A stretch of DNA of 64,000 nucleotides from Myotis daubentonii (Eukaryota; Chordata; Mammalia; Chiroptera; Vespertilionidae). The notes beneath the pieces were generated by a model that saw nothing but the letters and a program-made list of their open reading frames with translations, searched no databases and was not told the origin of the DNA. The stretch lies in assembly GCF_963259705.1 (NCBI RefSeq), contig NC_081861.1, positions 106,632,102-106,696,101 on the forward strand, read 5' to 3'. The translations under genes were made by a program, and so were the position numbers. Positions 48,105 to 57,085 of the stretch are shown piece by piece (the stretch's first letter is position 1; each line of letters opens with the position of its first letter).

Positions 48105-48303
48105 ATATATATATTGATTTCAGAGAGGAAAGGAGAGGGAGAGATAGAAATATCAATGAGAGAGAGAATCATTGATAGGCTGCCTCCTGCACGCCCCCAC
48201 ACTGGGGATCAAACCCGCAACCTGGGCATGTTCCCTGACTGGGAATCAGACTTAACCTCCTGGTTTATAGGTCAACGCTCAACCACTGAAGCAAGGCAGG
48301 AAG
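48105..48303 (-). mobile_element. VES SINE
   Basis: Complement of a VES element: ATTGATTTCAGAGAGGAAAG, CTGCCTCCTGCACGCCCC, ending with a decayed head (AACCACTGAAGCAAGGCAGG). Confidence 0.85.
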
Positions 48304-48354
48304 TTCCACTTTTATTCGAAGTGCAGCTTTCTTTTTTTGTTGTTTTGTTGTTGT

Positions 48355-48432
48355 TGTTACCTCACTGGAGGATATTTTTTTCCCATTGAGTTTTAGAAAG
48401 AAGTTTAGAGGATATTTTTAGAAAGAATGGAA

Positions 48433-48487
<55 letters not shown>

Positions 48488-48649
48488 GAGAGACACATTG
48501 ATGTGAGAGAAACGTATTGAACTGGGGCTGGGATTCAAACCTGCAACCCAGGTACATGCCCTTGACCAGGAATTGAACCTGTGACCCTTTGATGCATGAG
48601 CCAACTCTGAAACACCAGCCAGGGCCAGTGAAACACCAGCCAGGGCCAG
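48355..48649 (-). mobile_element. VES-related SINE, longer-tail subtype, with duplicated head
   Basis: ACCTCACTGGAGGATATTTT tail, a GA tract (48435-48484), and ACCAGCCAGGGCC head. A 21-bp unit GAAACACCAGCCAGGGCCAG occurs twice in tandem at 48609-48649. ATGGAGGATA-like words near 48366 and 48409 show an internal repeat in the tail as well. Confidence 0.88.
48435..48484. repeat. (GA)n microsatellite
   Basis: About 25 GA units within the SINE. Confidence 0.95.
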
Positions 48650-48659
48650 CTTTCAATTT

Positions 48660-48760
48660 TTAACATAACCTTGAGTAAGTCATATAACCTCTTAGAGGCT
48701 TTAATATTCTTCATTTACAAAATATAAAATCATATAAGTACCTTAATATGATGTCAAATG
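48660..48760 (+). mobile_element. MIR-like fragment
   Basis: CCTTGAGTAAGTCATATAAC and TTCATTTACAAAATATAAA follow a MIR core; strongly diverged. Confidence 0.4.
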
Positions 48761-48888
48761 ATATTCTGTGGTTGCATTTTTCAATATCTGCTATGTATCC
48801 ATAACAATTCAAGCATCAAATCCTTAAAATGGTCACTTGCAACTAGGCCAATAATTCCCTGAGATTATACTATTGAAGTAGCTGGTGA

Positions 48889-49342
48889 TCTATACTAATA
48901 AAAACCTAGGTGGTCCTCGCACCCTCTTGCATGACATCGTCACAAGATGGCCGCCACAAGATGGCTGCCACAAGATGGCTGCATGCACAGTGGAGGCGGC
49001 CAATCCACAGAATGAAGCCTGGGGTTCCCATGGCTCTGTGCAGTGTGGAGGAAGCTGGTCTCAGTGCAGGAGGCAGGTCGCAGCAGGGGAGGGCAGTTGG
49101 GGGTGATCAGGCCAGCAGGGGAGGCAGTTGAGGGCAATCAGGCTGCCAGGGGAGCAGTTAGGGGGCTATCAGGTTGGCAGGCAGGTAAAAGGTTAGGAGC
49201 CAGTGGCCCCAGATTGCTGGTTTTGGCCCGGGCTTAAACAGGCAGTCAGACATTCCCTGAGGGGTCCCAGATTAGAAAGGATGCAGGACAGGCTAAGAGA
49301 ACCCCTCCCCCCATGCACGAATTTCATGCACTAGGCCTCTAG
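48889..49342 (+). mobile_element. Helitron, first of four in a head-to-tail row
   Basis: Starts TCTATACTAATAAAAACC after a host A; ends ATGCACGAATTTCATGCAC-type hairpin text, then TAGGCCTCTAG at 49342. Carries three close CACAAGATGGCYGC words at 48951-48983. Confidence 0.95.
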
Positions 49343-49881
49343 TCTACACTAATAAAAGAGAAACATGCAAATTGACCGTCCCTCCACTATGCCCACCAGC
49401 CAATCAGAGTGATATGCAAATTAAACAAAAAAAGATGGTGGTTAATTTGCATACACAGGCCCGGAGAGAAGACTGAAGGCAGCATAGAAGGAAGCCAAGC
49501 ACTGCAGAAGGGAGTGAAGCAGCAGAGAAGGAAATGGAGACGAGGCAGCGGAGAAGGGAGCGGAGCTGAGGCAGCGGACATGGGAGAGAGCGAGGCAGCA
49601 GAGACAGAAGGGAGCAAAGTGGTGGAGAAGGGAGGGAGCGAGGTAGGAGAGAAGGGAGGGAGTGAGGCAGCAGAGATGGGAGGGAGCAAGATGGTAGAGA
49701 AGGGAGGGAGCGAGGTGGTGGAGACAGGAGGGAACAAGGCAGTGGAGACGTGAACGAAGCCCACCTCGGCAGGCTTCGCTCCCTTCTCTGCTTTGCTCTG
49801 GCCTCAGGAAGCCCTATTCTTGCAGGAATAGGCCCGAAGAAGCCCTATTCTTGCAGGAATCTTCCTGCATTGGGCCTCTAG
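49343..49881 (+). mobile_element. Helitron, Z type, second of four
   Basis: Starts TCTACACTAATAAAAGAG immediately after CTAG and ends GCATTGGGCCTCTAG after the hairpin arms GCAGGAATC and TTCCTGC. Holds a 24-bp tandem repeat and a doubled GCCCTATTCTTGCAGGAAT word near the end. Confidence 0.95.
49620..49750. repeat. 24-bp tandem repeat in the Z-type Helitron
   Basis: Units such as AAGGGAGGGAGCGAGGTAGG then AGAG, about five clear copies and weaker ones upstream. The long plus and minus open frames over this stretch result from the multiple-of-three unit. Confidence 0.9.
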
Positions 49882-50527
49882 TCCTATCTAATAAAAGAGA
49901 AACATGGTAATTAGCCATACCTCTGCTACCCTTCCCATTGGCTAATCAGGGTGATATGCAAATTAACTGCCAGCCAAGATGGTGGCCAGCAGCCAGGCAG
50001 CTTGAAGCTAACATGAGGCTTGCTTGCTTCAGTGACTGAGGAAGCCAACGTTCCCCGCCTGCCGCTGCCAGACTCTGAGCTGCAACTCTAAGCAACTATG
50101 TTACAAATATAGAAGCTAAACAAAACCCCAGAAACCTGCTTTAGTCGCCAGGCTTCAGCCAGCTGGATCGCAACTTTGTTTCAAATACAGAAGGTAAACA
50201 AAGGCCAGAAACCTGCTTTCAGCAGCGGAGGCCAAAGAGCTGGAGCCAAGCCTCAAAGCTAAAGCTGGCCCAGAATAAAAAAAAAAAGAAAAAAAGGAGC
50301 GGTTGGGGGCTTCAGTCACCCGCCAGCCTGAAAATAACCCTCAGCCCCTCACCCAGACTGGCCAGGCACCCCAGTGGGGACCCCCACCCTGAAGGGTGTG
50401 TGACCAGCTGCAAACAGCCATCAGCCCCTCACCCAGGCTGGCCAGGCACCCAAGCGGGACCCCCACCCTGATCCAGGACACCCTTCAGGGCAAACCAGCC
50501 AGCCCCCACTCGTGCACCAGGCCTCTA
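49882..50527 (+). mobile_element. Helitron, X type, third of four
   Basis: Starts TCCTATCTAATAAAAGAG right after CTAG and ends AGGCCTCTA, again without the G, where the fourth unit starts. Two roughly 80-bp internal units (CAGCCCCTCACCCAGRCTGG). Confidence 0.95.
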
Positions 50528-51583
50528 TCCTATATAGTAAAAGGGTAATATGCCTCCCAGCCCCGGATTCAGCGGAGCCGCGAGGCCTCCCGGCACCGGG
50601 ATCAGCATAACAGGGGGCAGCGCCCAAACTCCCTGATCGCCCTGTGGCTCTGTATGTGACAGGGGGTGGGGCCACAACCTCCCTATCTGCCTTGCTCTGT
50701 TCGTGACAGGGGAAGGTGCCCCAACCCCCTGATCAGCCCTGCTCTGTGCCTGATAGGGGGGAGCTCCCCAACCCCCTGATCACCCTGCATCTCTGTGTGT
50801 GACAGGTTGCGGCGCCCCATCCCACCCCCCTCACGGGCCCTGCTCTGTGTGTGACGGGGTAGAGCCATAACCTCCCCATCAGCCCTGCCCTGAGTGTGAC
50901 CGTGGCAGTGCCCCAACCCCCTGATCGGCCCTGCTCTGTGGGTGATAGAGGGTGGCGCCCTAACCCCACCCCCCCAAAGGCCCTGCTCTGTGTGTGGCAG
51001 GGTAGAGCCATAACCTCCCCATCGGCCCTGCCCTGAGTGTGACAGGGTGCGGCGCCCAAACCCCCTGATCCACCCTGCTCTGTGTGTGACAGGAGGCGGT
51101 GCCCCAACTCCCCTATTAGCCCTACTCTGTGAGTGACAGGATGGAGCTCCGCAACCCCCTGATGGGCCCTTCTTTGTGAGTGACAGAGGGCAGCGCCCCG
51201 ACCCCCTGATTGGCTCTGCTCTGTGCGTGACAGGGGATGGTGCCGCAACCTTCCCATCGACCCTGCCTTGAGTGTGACGGGGGGCGGTGACCCAATCCCC
51301 CAATCGGCCCTACCCTGAGCATGACTGAGGGTGGCATCACAACCTCCTGATCCGCCCTGCTCTGTGCATGACAGGGGGCGGCGCCCCAACTCCCCAATCA
51401 CCCCTGCTCTGAGCCAGTCCAGGGGCTGCACCTAGGGATTGGGCCTGCCCTCTGCCACGCAGGAGCAGGCCTAAGCCAGCAGGTCATTATCTCCCGAGGG
51501 GTCCCAGACTGCGAGAGGGTACAGGCCGGGCTGAGGGCCCCCCTCCCCCCAAGTGCACAAATTTTTGTGCACCGGGCCTCTAG
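50528..51583 (+). mobile_element. Helitron, Y-type ends with a different GC-rich core, fourth of four
   Basis: Starts TCCTATATAGTAAAAGGG; ends with the palindrome GTGCACAAATTTTTGTGCAC (51553-51572), CGGGCCTCTAG. After AATATGC the body departs from other Y copies and is a GC-rich minisatellite, returning to the shared Y 3' text (GGGCCTGC, AAGCCAGCAGGTCAT) near 51440. Confidence 0.93.
50640..51430. repeat. About 47-bp GC-rich minisatellite, some 16 copies
   Basis: GTGACAGGGG-type words return at intervals of 45-52 bases, mostly 47. Unit content: CCCTGCTCTGTGTGTGACAG then GGGCGGCGCCCCAACC-like. Two minus-strand open frames of over 200 codons here are repeat products. Confidence 0.92.
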
Positions 51584-51594
51584 TCTATATATAA

Positions 51595-51734
51595 AGAAAC
51601 ATCAATTGGTTGCCTCCTGCACTTACCCCAACCGAGGATCAAACCTGAAATGTAGGTATGTTCCCTGACAGGGAATAGAACCCACACCTTCTGGTGCATG
51701 GACAACACCCAACCAACTGAACCACACCTGCCAT
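51595..51734 (-). mobile_element. Truncated VES SINE
   Basis: AAACATCAATTGGTTGCCTC, CAGGGAATAGAACCCACACC and a decayed head, in complement. The tail half is missing, so the copy ends near the Helitron border. Confidence 0.8.
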
Positions 51735-51837
51735 GGATAGATTGTCTTCTTAAGGAGTGATGTGCCCATCACCAGAAGAGTTCAACTAGATTCTGGAGGA
51801 GTATGTATCAGTGATATTTGAAAGGATTTCTTTCTTG

Positions 51838-51961
51838 GCCTGCAAACTGCCATCAGCCCCTCACCCAGTCTGGCCACACCCCCATGGGGTGAGGGTCCCC
51901 GCTGGAGGTCTTAGCCAGCCTGAAAACAGCCCTTAGCCCCTCACCCAGGATGGCCAGGCAC
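51838..51961 (+). mobile_element. Fragment of X-type Helitron
   Basis: GCAAACTGCCATCAGCCCCT and GGATGGCCAGGCAC belong to the 80-bp units of the X type. Its true 5' end and 3' GCCTCTA end are missing; the next element starts after GGCAC. Confidence 0.8.
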
Positions 51962-52439
51962 TCCTATATAGTAAAAGGGTAATATGCAAACTGACCCTAA
52001 CAGCAGAAGGACTGGGAATGACTGGTCACTATGACACACACTGACCACCAGGGGCAGATGCTCAATGCAGGAGCTGCCCTCTGGTGGTCAGTCGCTCTCA
52101 CAGAGAGGAGCTCTGCTCAGCCACAAGCCAGGCTGATGGCTGCCAGTACAGCGGTGGTGGTGGGAGCCTCTCCGGCCTCCTCAGCGCTAAGGATGTCCCA
52201 CTGCAGCTTAGGCCTGATAGGGGGAGCTCCCCGCTGGCAAAAGGACATCCCCAAGGGCTGCCGGGCTGGCAGAGGGATGTCTGACTGCCAGCTTAGGCCC
52301 AATCCCCCAGAGAGTGGGCCTAAGCCAGCAGATGGTCATCCCCTGAGGGGTCCCAGACTGCGAGAGGACACAGGCCGGGCTGAGGGACCTCCCTACCCCA
52401 CCCCCCAAGTGCACAAATTTTTGTGCACCGGGCCTCTAG
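51962..52439 (+). mobile_element. Helitron, Y type
   Basis: Starts TCCTATATAGTAAAAGGG and ends GTGCACAAATTTTTGTGCAC, CGGGCCTCTAG at 52439. Full-length, close to 39134-39593. Frames at 52031-52525 and 52084-52284 are accidental. Confidence 0.95.
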
Positions 52440-53235
52440 TAAATTTAATAAATATTAATTATGTGAATGCAGACAGAAACTGTAAACATGTTTACCAGGA
52501 ACTAAATAGGTTCTTAGGTGATTGATATGCAATGGGCAATGTATTAAGGAAAGCTAGGAAAATATTTGGTAGATATATTTAAACCTGTGATTTAAAAATA
52601 TATTATTTCATATATTTTTCCACACACCATCTCTTGATGGCTTCAGGGGTGAATACTTAGCTGGATTCAACCAACTTAAACTTATTCTTTTACACAAAAC
52701 TTCTTTTGACAACTAATCTTTATTTAGGTCCCCTCTGAGCAACTCTCCACCAACCTCTTAACAACAACACCATAACATTTAACACTCAATTATATGTTGT
52801 CTTGTAGGTTACATGTAATCTGTTTAAGCCTAATTTTTCAAAGTACACAAAGCTCCTGGAAGCCAGGGAAAATACTCCTTCCCAAATATCTCCCAGAGTG
52901 TAAATAGTGTTGAACACATAGGCAATCAATACGTACTTTATAAACTAGATGTTAAACTTTTGCATGTCTGTAGTGCTTTGTAAGTTGTAAAGTGCTTTTA
53001 TAACTAGTTATTTTGATTCTCACAAACACTGTGAGAAGCAATCAGAGCAGGTATTGTTATTTCTATTTCCTTGATGGAGAAACTGAGCTTAAAGAATTCA
53101 CAGCTTGAGCAAAATCACATAGCCAGCGCTCCTTCTTCTGACCACACTACATTGTATCTTACTGAGGAAAGGAAAGGCTGAGAAATAGATTTTAGGACAA
53201 AGAGACTTTTCATGTCAAGAATTTCAGCTCTTCAG
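52440..53235. other. Unassigned sequence with a MIR remnant
   Basis: No gene. 52960-53165 reads as a MIR complement (AAAGTGCTTTTATAACTAGT, GGAGAAACTGAGCTTAAAGA, AAAATCACATAGCCAG). Confidence 0.55.
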
Positions 53236-53310
53236 GTCCTGGCAGGTTGGCTCAGTTTGTTAGAGCTTCATCCCTATAAACCAAGGCACTTTAAAAAAAA
53301 AAAAGAAAGA
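53236..53310 (+). mobile_element. Head-only VES SINE fragment
   Basis: GTCCTGGCAGGTTGGCTCAG and TTAGAGCTTCATCCC are the tRNA-like head; it then goes to an A run without the VES body. Confidence 0.7.
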
Positions 53311-53780
53311 AAAAATGAATTTTAGCCCCTTTAAATAAAAATGTTTGTACTGGAAAAAGCCAAAAGAAATATTGTGTGTTTCTAATTAGGATGAGGAGAA
53401 GCATTAATTATTGAATAAGTAGCTTTATTACATTTTTTACCTTGACAGTGTTTTGGTTTTTAAGATTTCTAAATTCCTGTACCTAAGCTCCCTTTTTTTC
53501 TTTCCTGGTTTCTAGCAAACATTTGTATCTGAATGGTTCAATGTTTCTTTTCTGAGTGAATCTGAGGTCTCTTTCTTTTAATGCTTTACACTTTTGTTAG
53601 TCTTGTTGCTGTTATTCCAGTTATCGTGTGTGCTAATGTTTTGAAAATGAAAAATGAACACAAAAAATATATGAGGCCATGTAGGAAAATAAATCCTTTT
53701 AAATCTTTATCTAATTTATCAGCACCTATATTAGCAGATTAAGAAAAATAACCTTGCATGTAGTAAGAAGCCTTAGCTAG
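53311..53780. other. Unassigned sequence
   Basis: No gene or repeat recognised upstream of the provirus. Confidence 0.55.
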
Positions 53781-54304
53781 TGTAAACAGACTTTTCCTTG
53801 GGCCCAGTGTGCATGAACTAATTGAAATGGCGTAATATAAAAGGATGTAAGGGGGCTAGCAGCCTGACTCTGTACCTAGTTAATCAGTATCCTATTGCAC
53901 ATTCTTGATAGCCTATATTTAAGTCACTGCCCCTTCCTTAATAATCTGGTCTTGTAAAACCTATTTTCTTAATCCCAATTTCTAAAGGGCCATAAACCAA
54001 GAATGTAACAGCTTAGCTAGAGGGGAGGTCACTGGTGCCACCCAGACCAGGCATTTAGATACAATCTAACTTCCCCATTCTGACTCAGGAGGGGCTGTGA
54101 AAGCCCACCACAAAAGCCTGGTAGTTAGGAAACAGGAAAAAAAAAGAAGTTTAGGAGTATATAAAGGGTGATCTCGTTGTATTAGCTGTTTGGGCTTTGG
54201 AACTTTGAAATCCCTGAGCCAGCAGTGCTGCTTTGATTAAAGGCTTCTTTCCTGATACCTCCAAGTGCTCAACTGTTCCTTCTTTTTGTGCTAATGCCAC
54301 AACA
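53781..54304 (+). mobile_element. Probable 5' LTR
   Basis: TATA box (GTATATAAAGGG near 54153), ATTAAA signal near 54236, and an end ...CACAACA at 54304 precede the gag leader. The start is taken at TGTAAACAGAC because it gives TGT...ACA ends and 524 bp, a usual length; without the 3' LTR this border is a guess. Confidence 0.55.
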
Positions 54305-54945
54305 TTTTTGGAGCATTGGTCATGAAGTGTTGATTGCGCTGGCTATGGGGCCTCCACTGACAAGAGCAGACTCCGGGGCACTCGGCCCGGGCTCTGTGAC
54401 CCTGGGAAGGCACATTCTCTGGTTCCTGGACTCAAGGGGCCTGGGGAGACTGCTGCACTTCTGTGCTCCAGCAGAAAACACCTTTCTTGAGGCAGAAAAC
54501 ACCTTTCTGGACCAGAAGTCTGAGTGTCTCTGAGGAATCATTTTGATGTCAAGCCTGTCTTTCAGACAAGGGAGGCAGCTGATCACCATCTAGACAAATA
54601 TTTGCCTCAGATCAGGGTCTTCCCGTGGGTGGAAATCAAAACTTGGACTGACTGTTGTGTGAATGAGAGTGTGAAAGCCCGTGCTCCAAGGCAAAAAGCT
54701 ACGGAGTTTGTGTGAACCCCAACCTATGGTTCCATGGTGATCCTCATATGGCTAAGGCAGGCATTGTCACCTGGGGGACTGAGGCAACTTGGTCCCTCCT
54801 GCAGTGGTGATCTGGGTCTGGGGTTTATACAGATTCTCCATCAAAGCTAAGAGGCACCTAAATCCAGCCGACCAGAGCGGCCGGGTGGGTGGAGCGAAAG
54901 TTACCTCCTGTTTGTCTGGTGTCTCCATTCATTGGGTGGAGCAAC
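54305..54945 (+). other. Proviral leader
   Basis: Between LTR and gag. TTTTTGGAGCATTGGTC right after the LTR is where a primer binding site should be; I could not match it to a specific tRNA. Packaging elements cannot be identified by eye. Confidence 0.5.
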
Positions 54946-55345
54946 ATGGGAAATAGCTCCTCAAAACCCACTGTCTTAGAATGTATGTTAAGGAATTCTA
55001 AGAAAGGATTTTTCTGGGGACTATGGGATAAAATTGGTCCCTTGGAAGTTAAAAAGAATGCGTGAAATAGACTGGCCATCTTTTGGAGTAGGTTGGCTAT
55101 CAGAGGGCACACTGGATGTTTCCACAATCAGGAATGTTCACAGAATTATAACAGGAGATGCAGGTCATCCTGATCAGTTCCCTTATATTGATCAGTGGCT
55201 AGAAATAGCTCGGCACAAGCCTCCTTGGATCCAGGTCTGCCTGTGTAAGAAGGGACAGAGTAACGTTTTAGTGGCAGGAGGAAAGAAACAGACAGGAGAA
55301 CAGAAGCAGGCAAGAGAAAAGCAACAGGTCCCTTAGAAGGAAGCT
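54946..55345 (+). pseudogene. gag remnant, matrix region
   Basis: ATG at 54946 opens with MGNSS (a myristoylation-type start, Gly at 2). The frame shifts before 55034, where the matrix-type stretch WPSFGVGWLSEGTLD and GHPDQFPYIDQW follows in another frame. Such Trp/Pro-rich text is typical of gammaretroviral MA. Not functional. Confidence 0.85.
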
Positions 55346-55800
55346 CAGCCACCTGTTTTTCAGGAACCCCCTAGGAAGCCCTTCCAGTTTTACCACCTCC
55401 ATATGTGCCTCAAGTGGCACCCAGAGCTCTCTTGCCTGGCCACAGAAGTTTAGATACACAACCTCCGTCCTCTTTCTCTCTCCAACCGGACTCTCCAGAG
55501 ACAGTTGGATGGCACTTGCACTCAGCTGATCAGGGAACTAGACCACATCCAGCCTTCTAGATGCCTCTCCGAGGAACTTGGGGTCCCCCAGTATTGAGAG
55601 AAGACGGGACCCTATAAGAGGGGAGATAGGTCTTTTACTACCAGCCTTTTACCATTACCAATCTCCTGAATTGGAAAAATCACACTCCTGCTTATTCTGA
55701 AAAACCTAAGTTCATGGTAGACCTCCTTGAGTATATTTTCCAGACCCATAAGCCCACCTGGGTAGACTAGCAGATCCTCCTCACACTCTTTAACACTGGG
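55346..55800 (+). pseudogene. gag remnant, p12-like region with PPPY late motif
   Basis: PPPY is encoded at 55393-55404, the site that recruits NEDD4-type ubiquitin ligases for budding in gammaretroviruses. Proline-rich, broken by stops further on. Confidence 0.7.
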
Positions 55801-56150
55801 GAGCACATGAGAATAGTAACAGACGCTCGGGAATGGCTCCAGACCCAGGCCCCACCAAGGCCATTAGACACAGACAGATGGGCCAGGAAGGCCCTCCCAG
55901 ATGAGGAACCCAGATGGGACCTGAACTCAGAAGACAGAAGGGCCAGGCTAAAAAGATATTGGCTGGCCTTCCTACAGGGGCTCAGGGTCAGGGCCAAGAA
56001 GCTCACCGATATGGCTAAGACCTCTGAGATCTTCAAGAAGCCTGACGAAAGTCCAGCAGTTTTCTATGAGAGGCTATGTGAGGCACACCAGGTCTACACT
56101 TCTTTTGATCCTGAAGCCCCAGAATATCAAGTATAGTTAATGCAGCCTTC
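55801..56150 (+). pseudogene. gag remnant, capsid
   Basis: Open stretch of 109 codons at 55807-56136 with the major-homology-type segment KKPDESPAVFYERLCEA near its end, then a stop where capsid should continue. Upstream capsid text exists in other frames. Confidence 0.85.
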
Positions 56151-56399
56151 CAAGTTCAAACACAGCCCAACATAAGGAGAAAGATGCAGAAGCTTGAAGG
56201 ATTTTCAGGGGGGAAAAACGCAACCAAACTGCTAGAAATAGCAAACAAGGTTTTCAGCAACTGAGACAGGGCAGCTAAGAAGGAAGTGGAGGAGAGACAA
56301 AAAAAAAAGCAACCTTGATAGCGGCGGATATTAAGGAATCAAGCTCCCAGACTGATAAGGAAGGGAATAAGGATCCACAGGCCAAGGGGAAGGAGGACA

Positions 56400-56520
56400 A
56401 ACCTGAAGCGAGACCAGTGTGCTTATTGTAAGGAATCTGCACACTGGAAGAATGAATGTCCAAAACGTCAGAAAGGGAAATCAGGGTTGTCTAACCCACC
56501 CAGTCATTACTGACCAGAAC
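56400..56520 (+). pseudogene. gag remnant, nucleocapsid zinc knuckle
   Basis: 56418-56459 encodes CAYCKESAHWKNEC, an intact C-X2-C-X4-H-X4-C RNA-binding knuckle. One knuckle only, as in gammaretroviruses. Confidence 0.88.
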
Positions 56521-56589
56521 CGCTTGAAGCAGACCTTATTGGGCTGACAGCAGCTGACTCCGACTAGGACAGACCAGTCTCTTTCCAGC

Positions 56590-57085
56590 TGGGCCCCCAA
56601 GAGCCCATGATCAGAATGAAAACTGGGGGCCAGACTGTGGACTTTATGGTCGATACAGGAGCTGAGCACTCAGTAGTCACTCAGAAAGTAGTGCCTCTCT
56701 CAGGAAAGGAGGTCGCCATTATCAGAGCTACTAGGGACCAGACCCGTAGACAGTTCTGCTGCCCTCGCCAATGCCAACTTGGCGGCCACCAAGTAATCCA
56801 CGATTCCTGTACTTGCCAGATTGTCCAGTGCCTCTAATGGGTAGAGACCTTCTAGCCAAGATGGGGGTGGAGATTACCTTTGCCCCAGATGGCTCAGCAG
56901 AGCTGCGCCTAGGTGAGGAGACCTCTCCAGTGATCCTGTCCCTAGCAGTGTCCAGGGAGGAGGAATGGAGACTTTATACCTCCCATTCAAAGGACTCACC
57001 ATTAGAGCCTGAATTAGAGGAAGAATTCCCAATGGTCTGGGCAGAAGGAAATCGCCCTTGCCTGGCCAAGGGCCACACTTGAGTA
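56590..57085 (+). pseudogene. pro remnant, aspartic protease, and RT start
   Basis: The catalytic-type motif VDTGAEHSVV is encoded near 56648-56680. A frameshift near 56790 moves the rest (PLMGRDLLAKMGVEITFA) to another frame, which runs on to the first RT segment (EEFPMVWAEGN). Broken. Confidence 0.87.

Noticed and set aside
49387..49764. Open frames of 125 (minus) and 114 (plus) codons with regular Ser/Pro or Gly/Glu repeats
   Set aside because: They come from the 24-bp repeat, whose length is a multiple of three, so any frame without a stop stays open.
50683..51431. Two overlapping minus-strand open frames of 206 and 232 codons
   Set aside because: Both lie fully in the 47-bp GC-rich minisatellite of a Helitron. 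The residues follow the repeat, there is no domain, and several frames are open at once.
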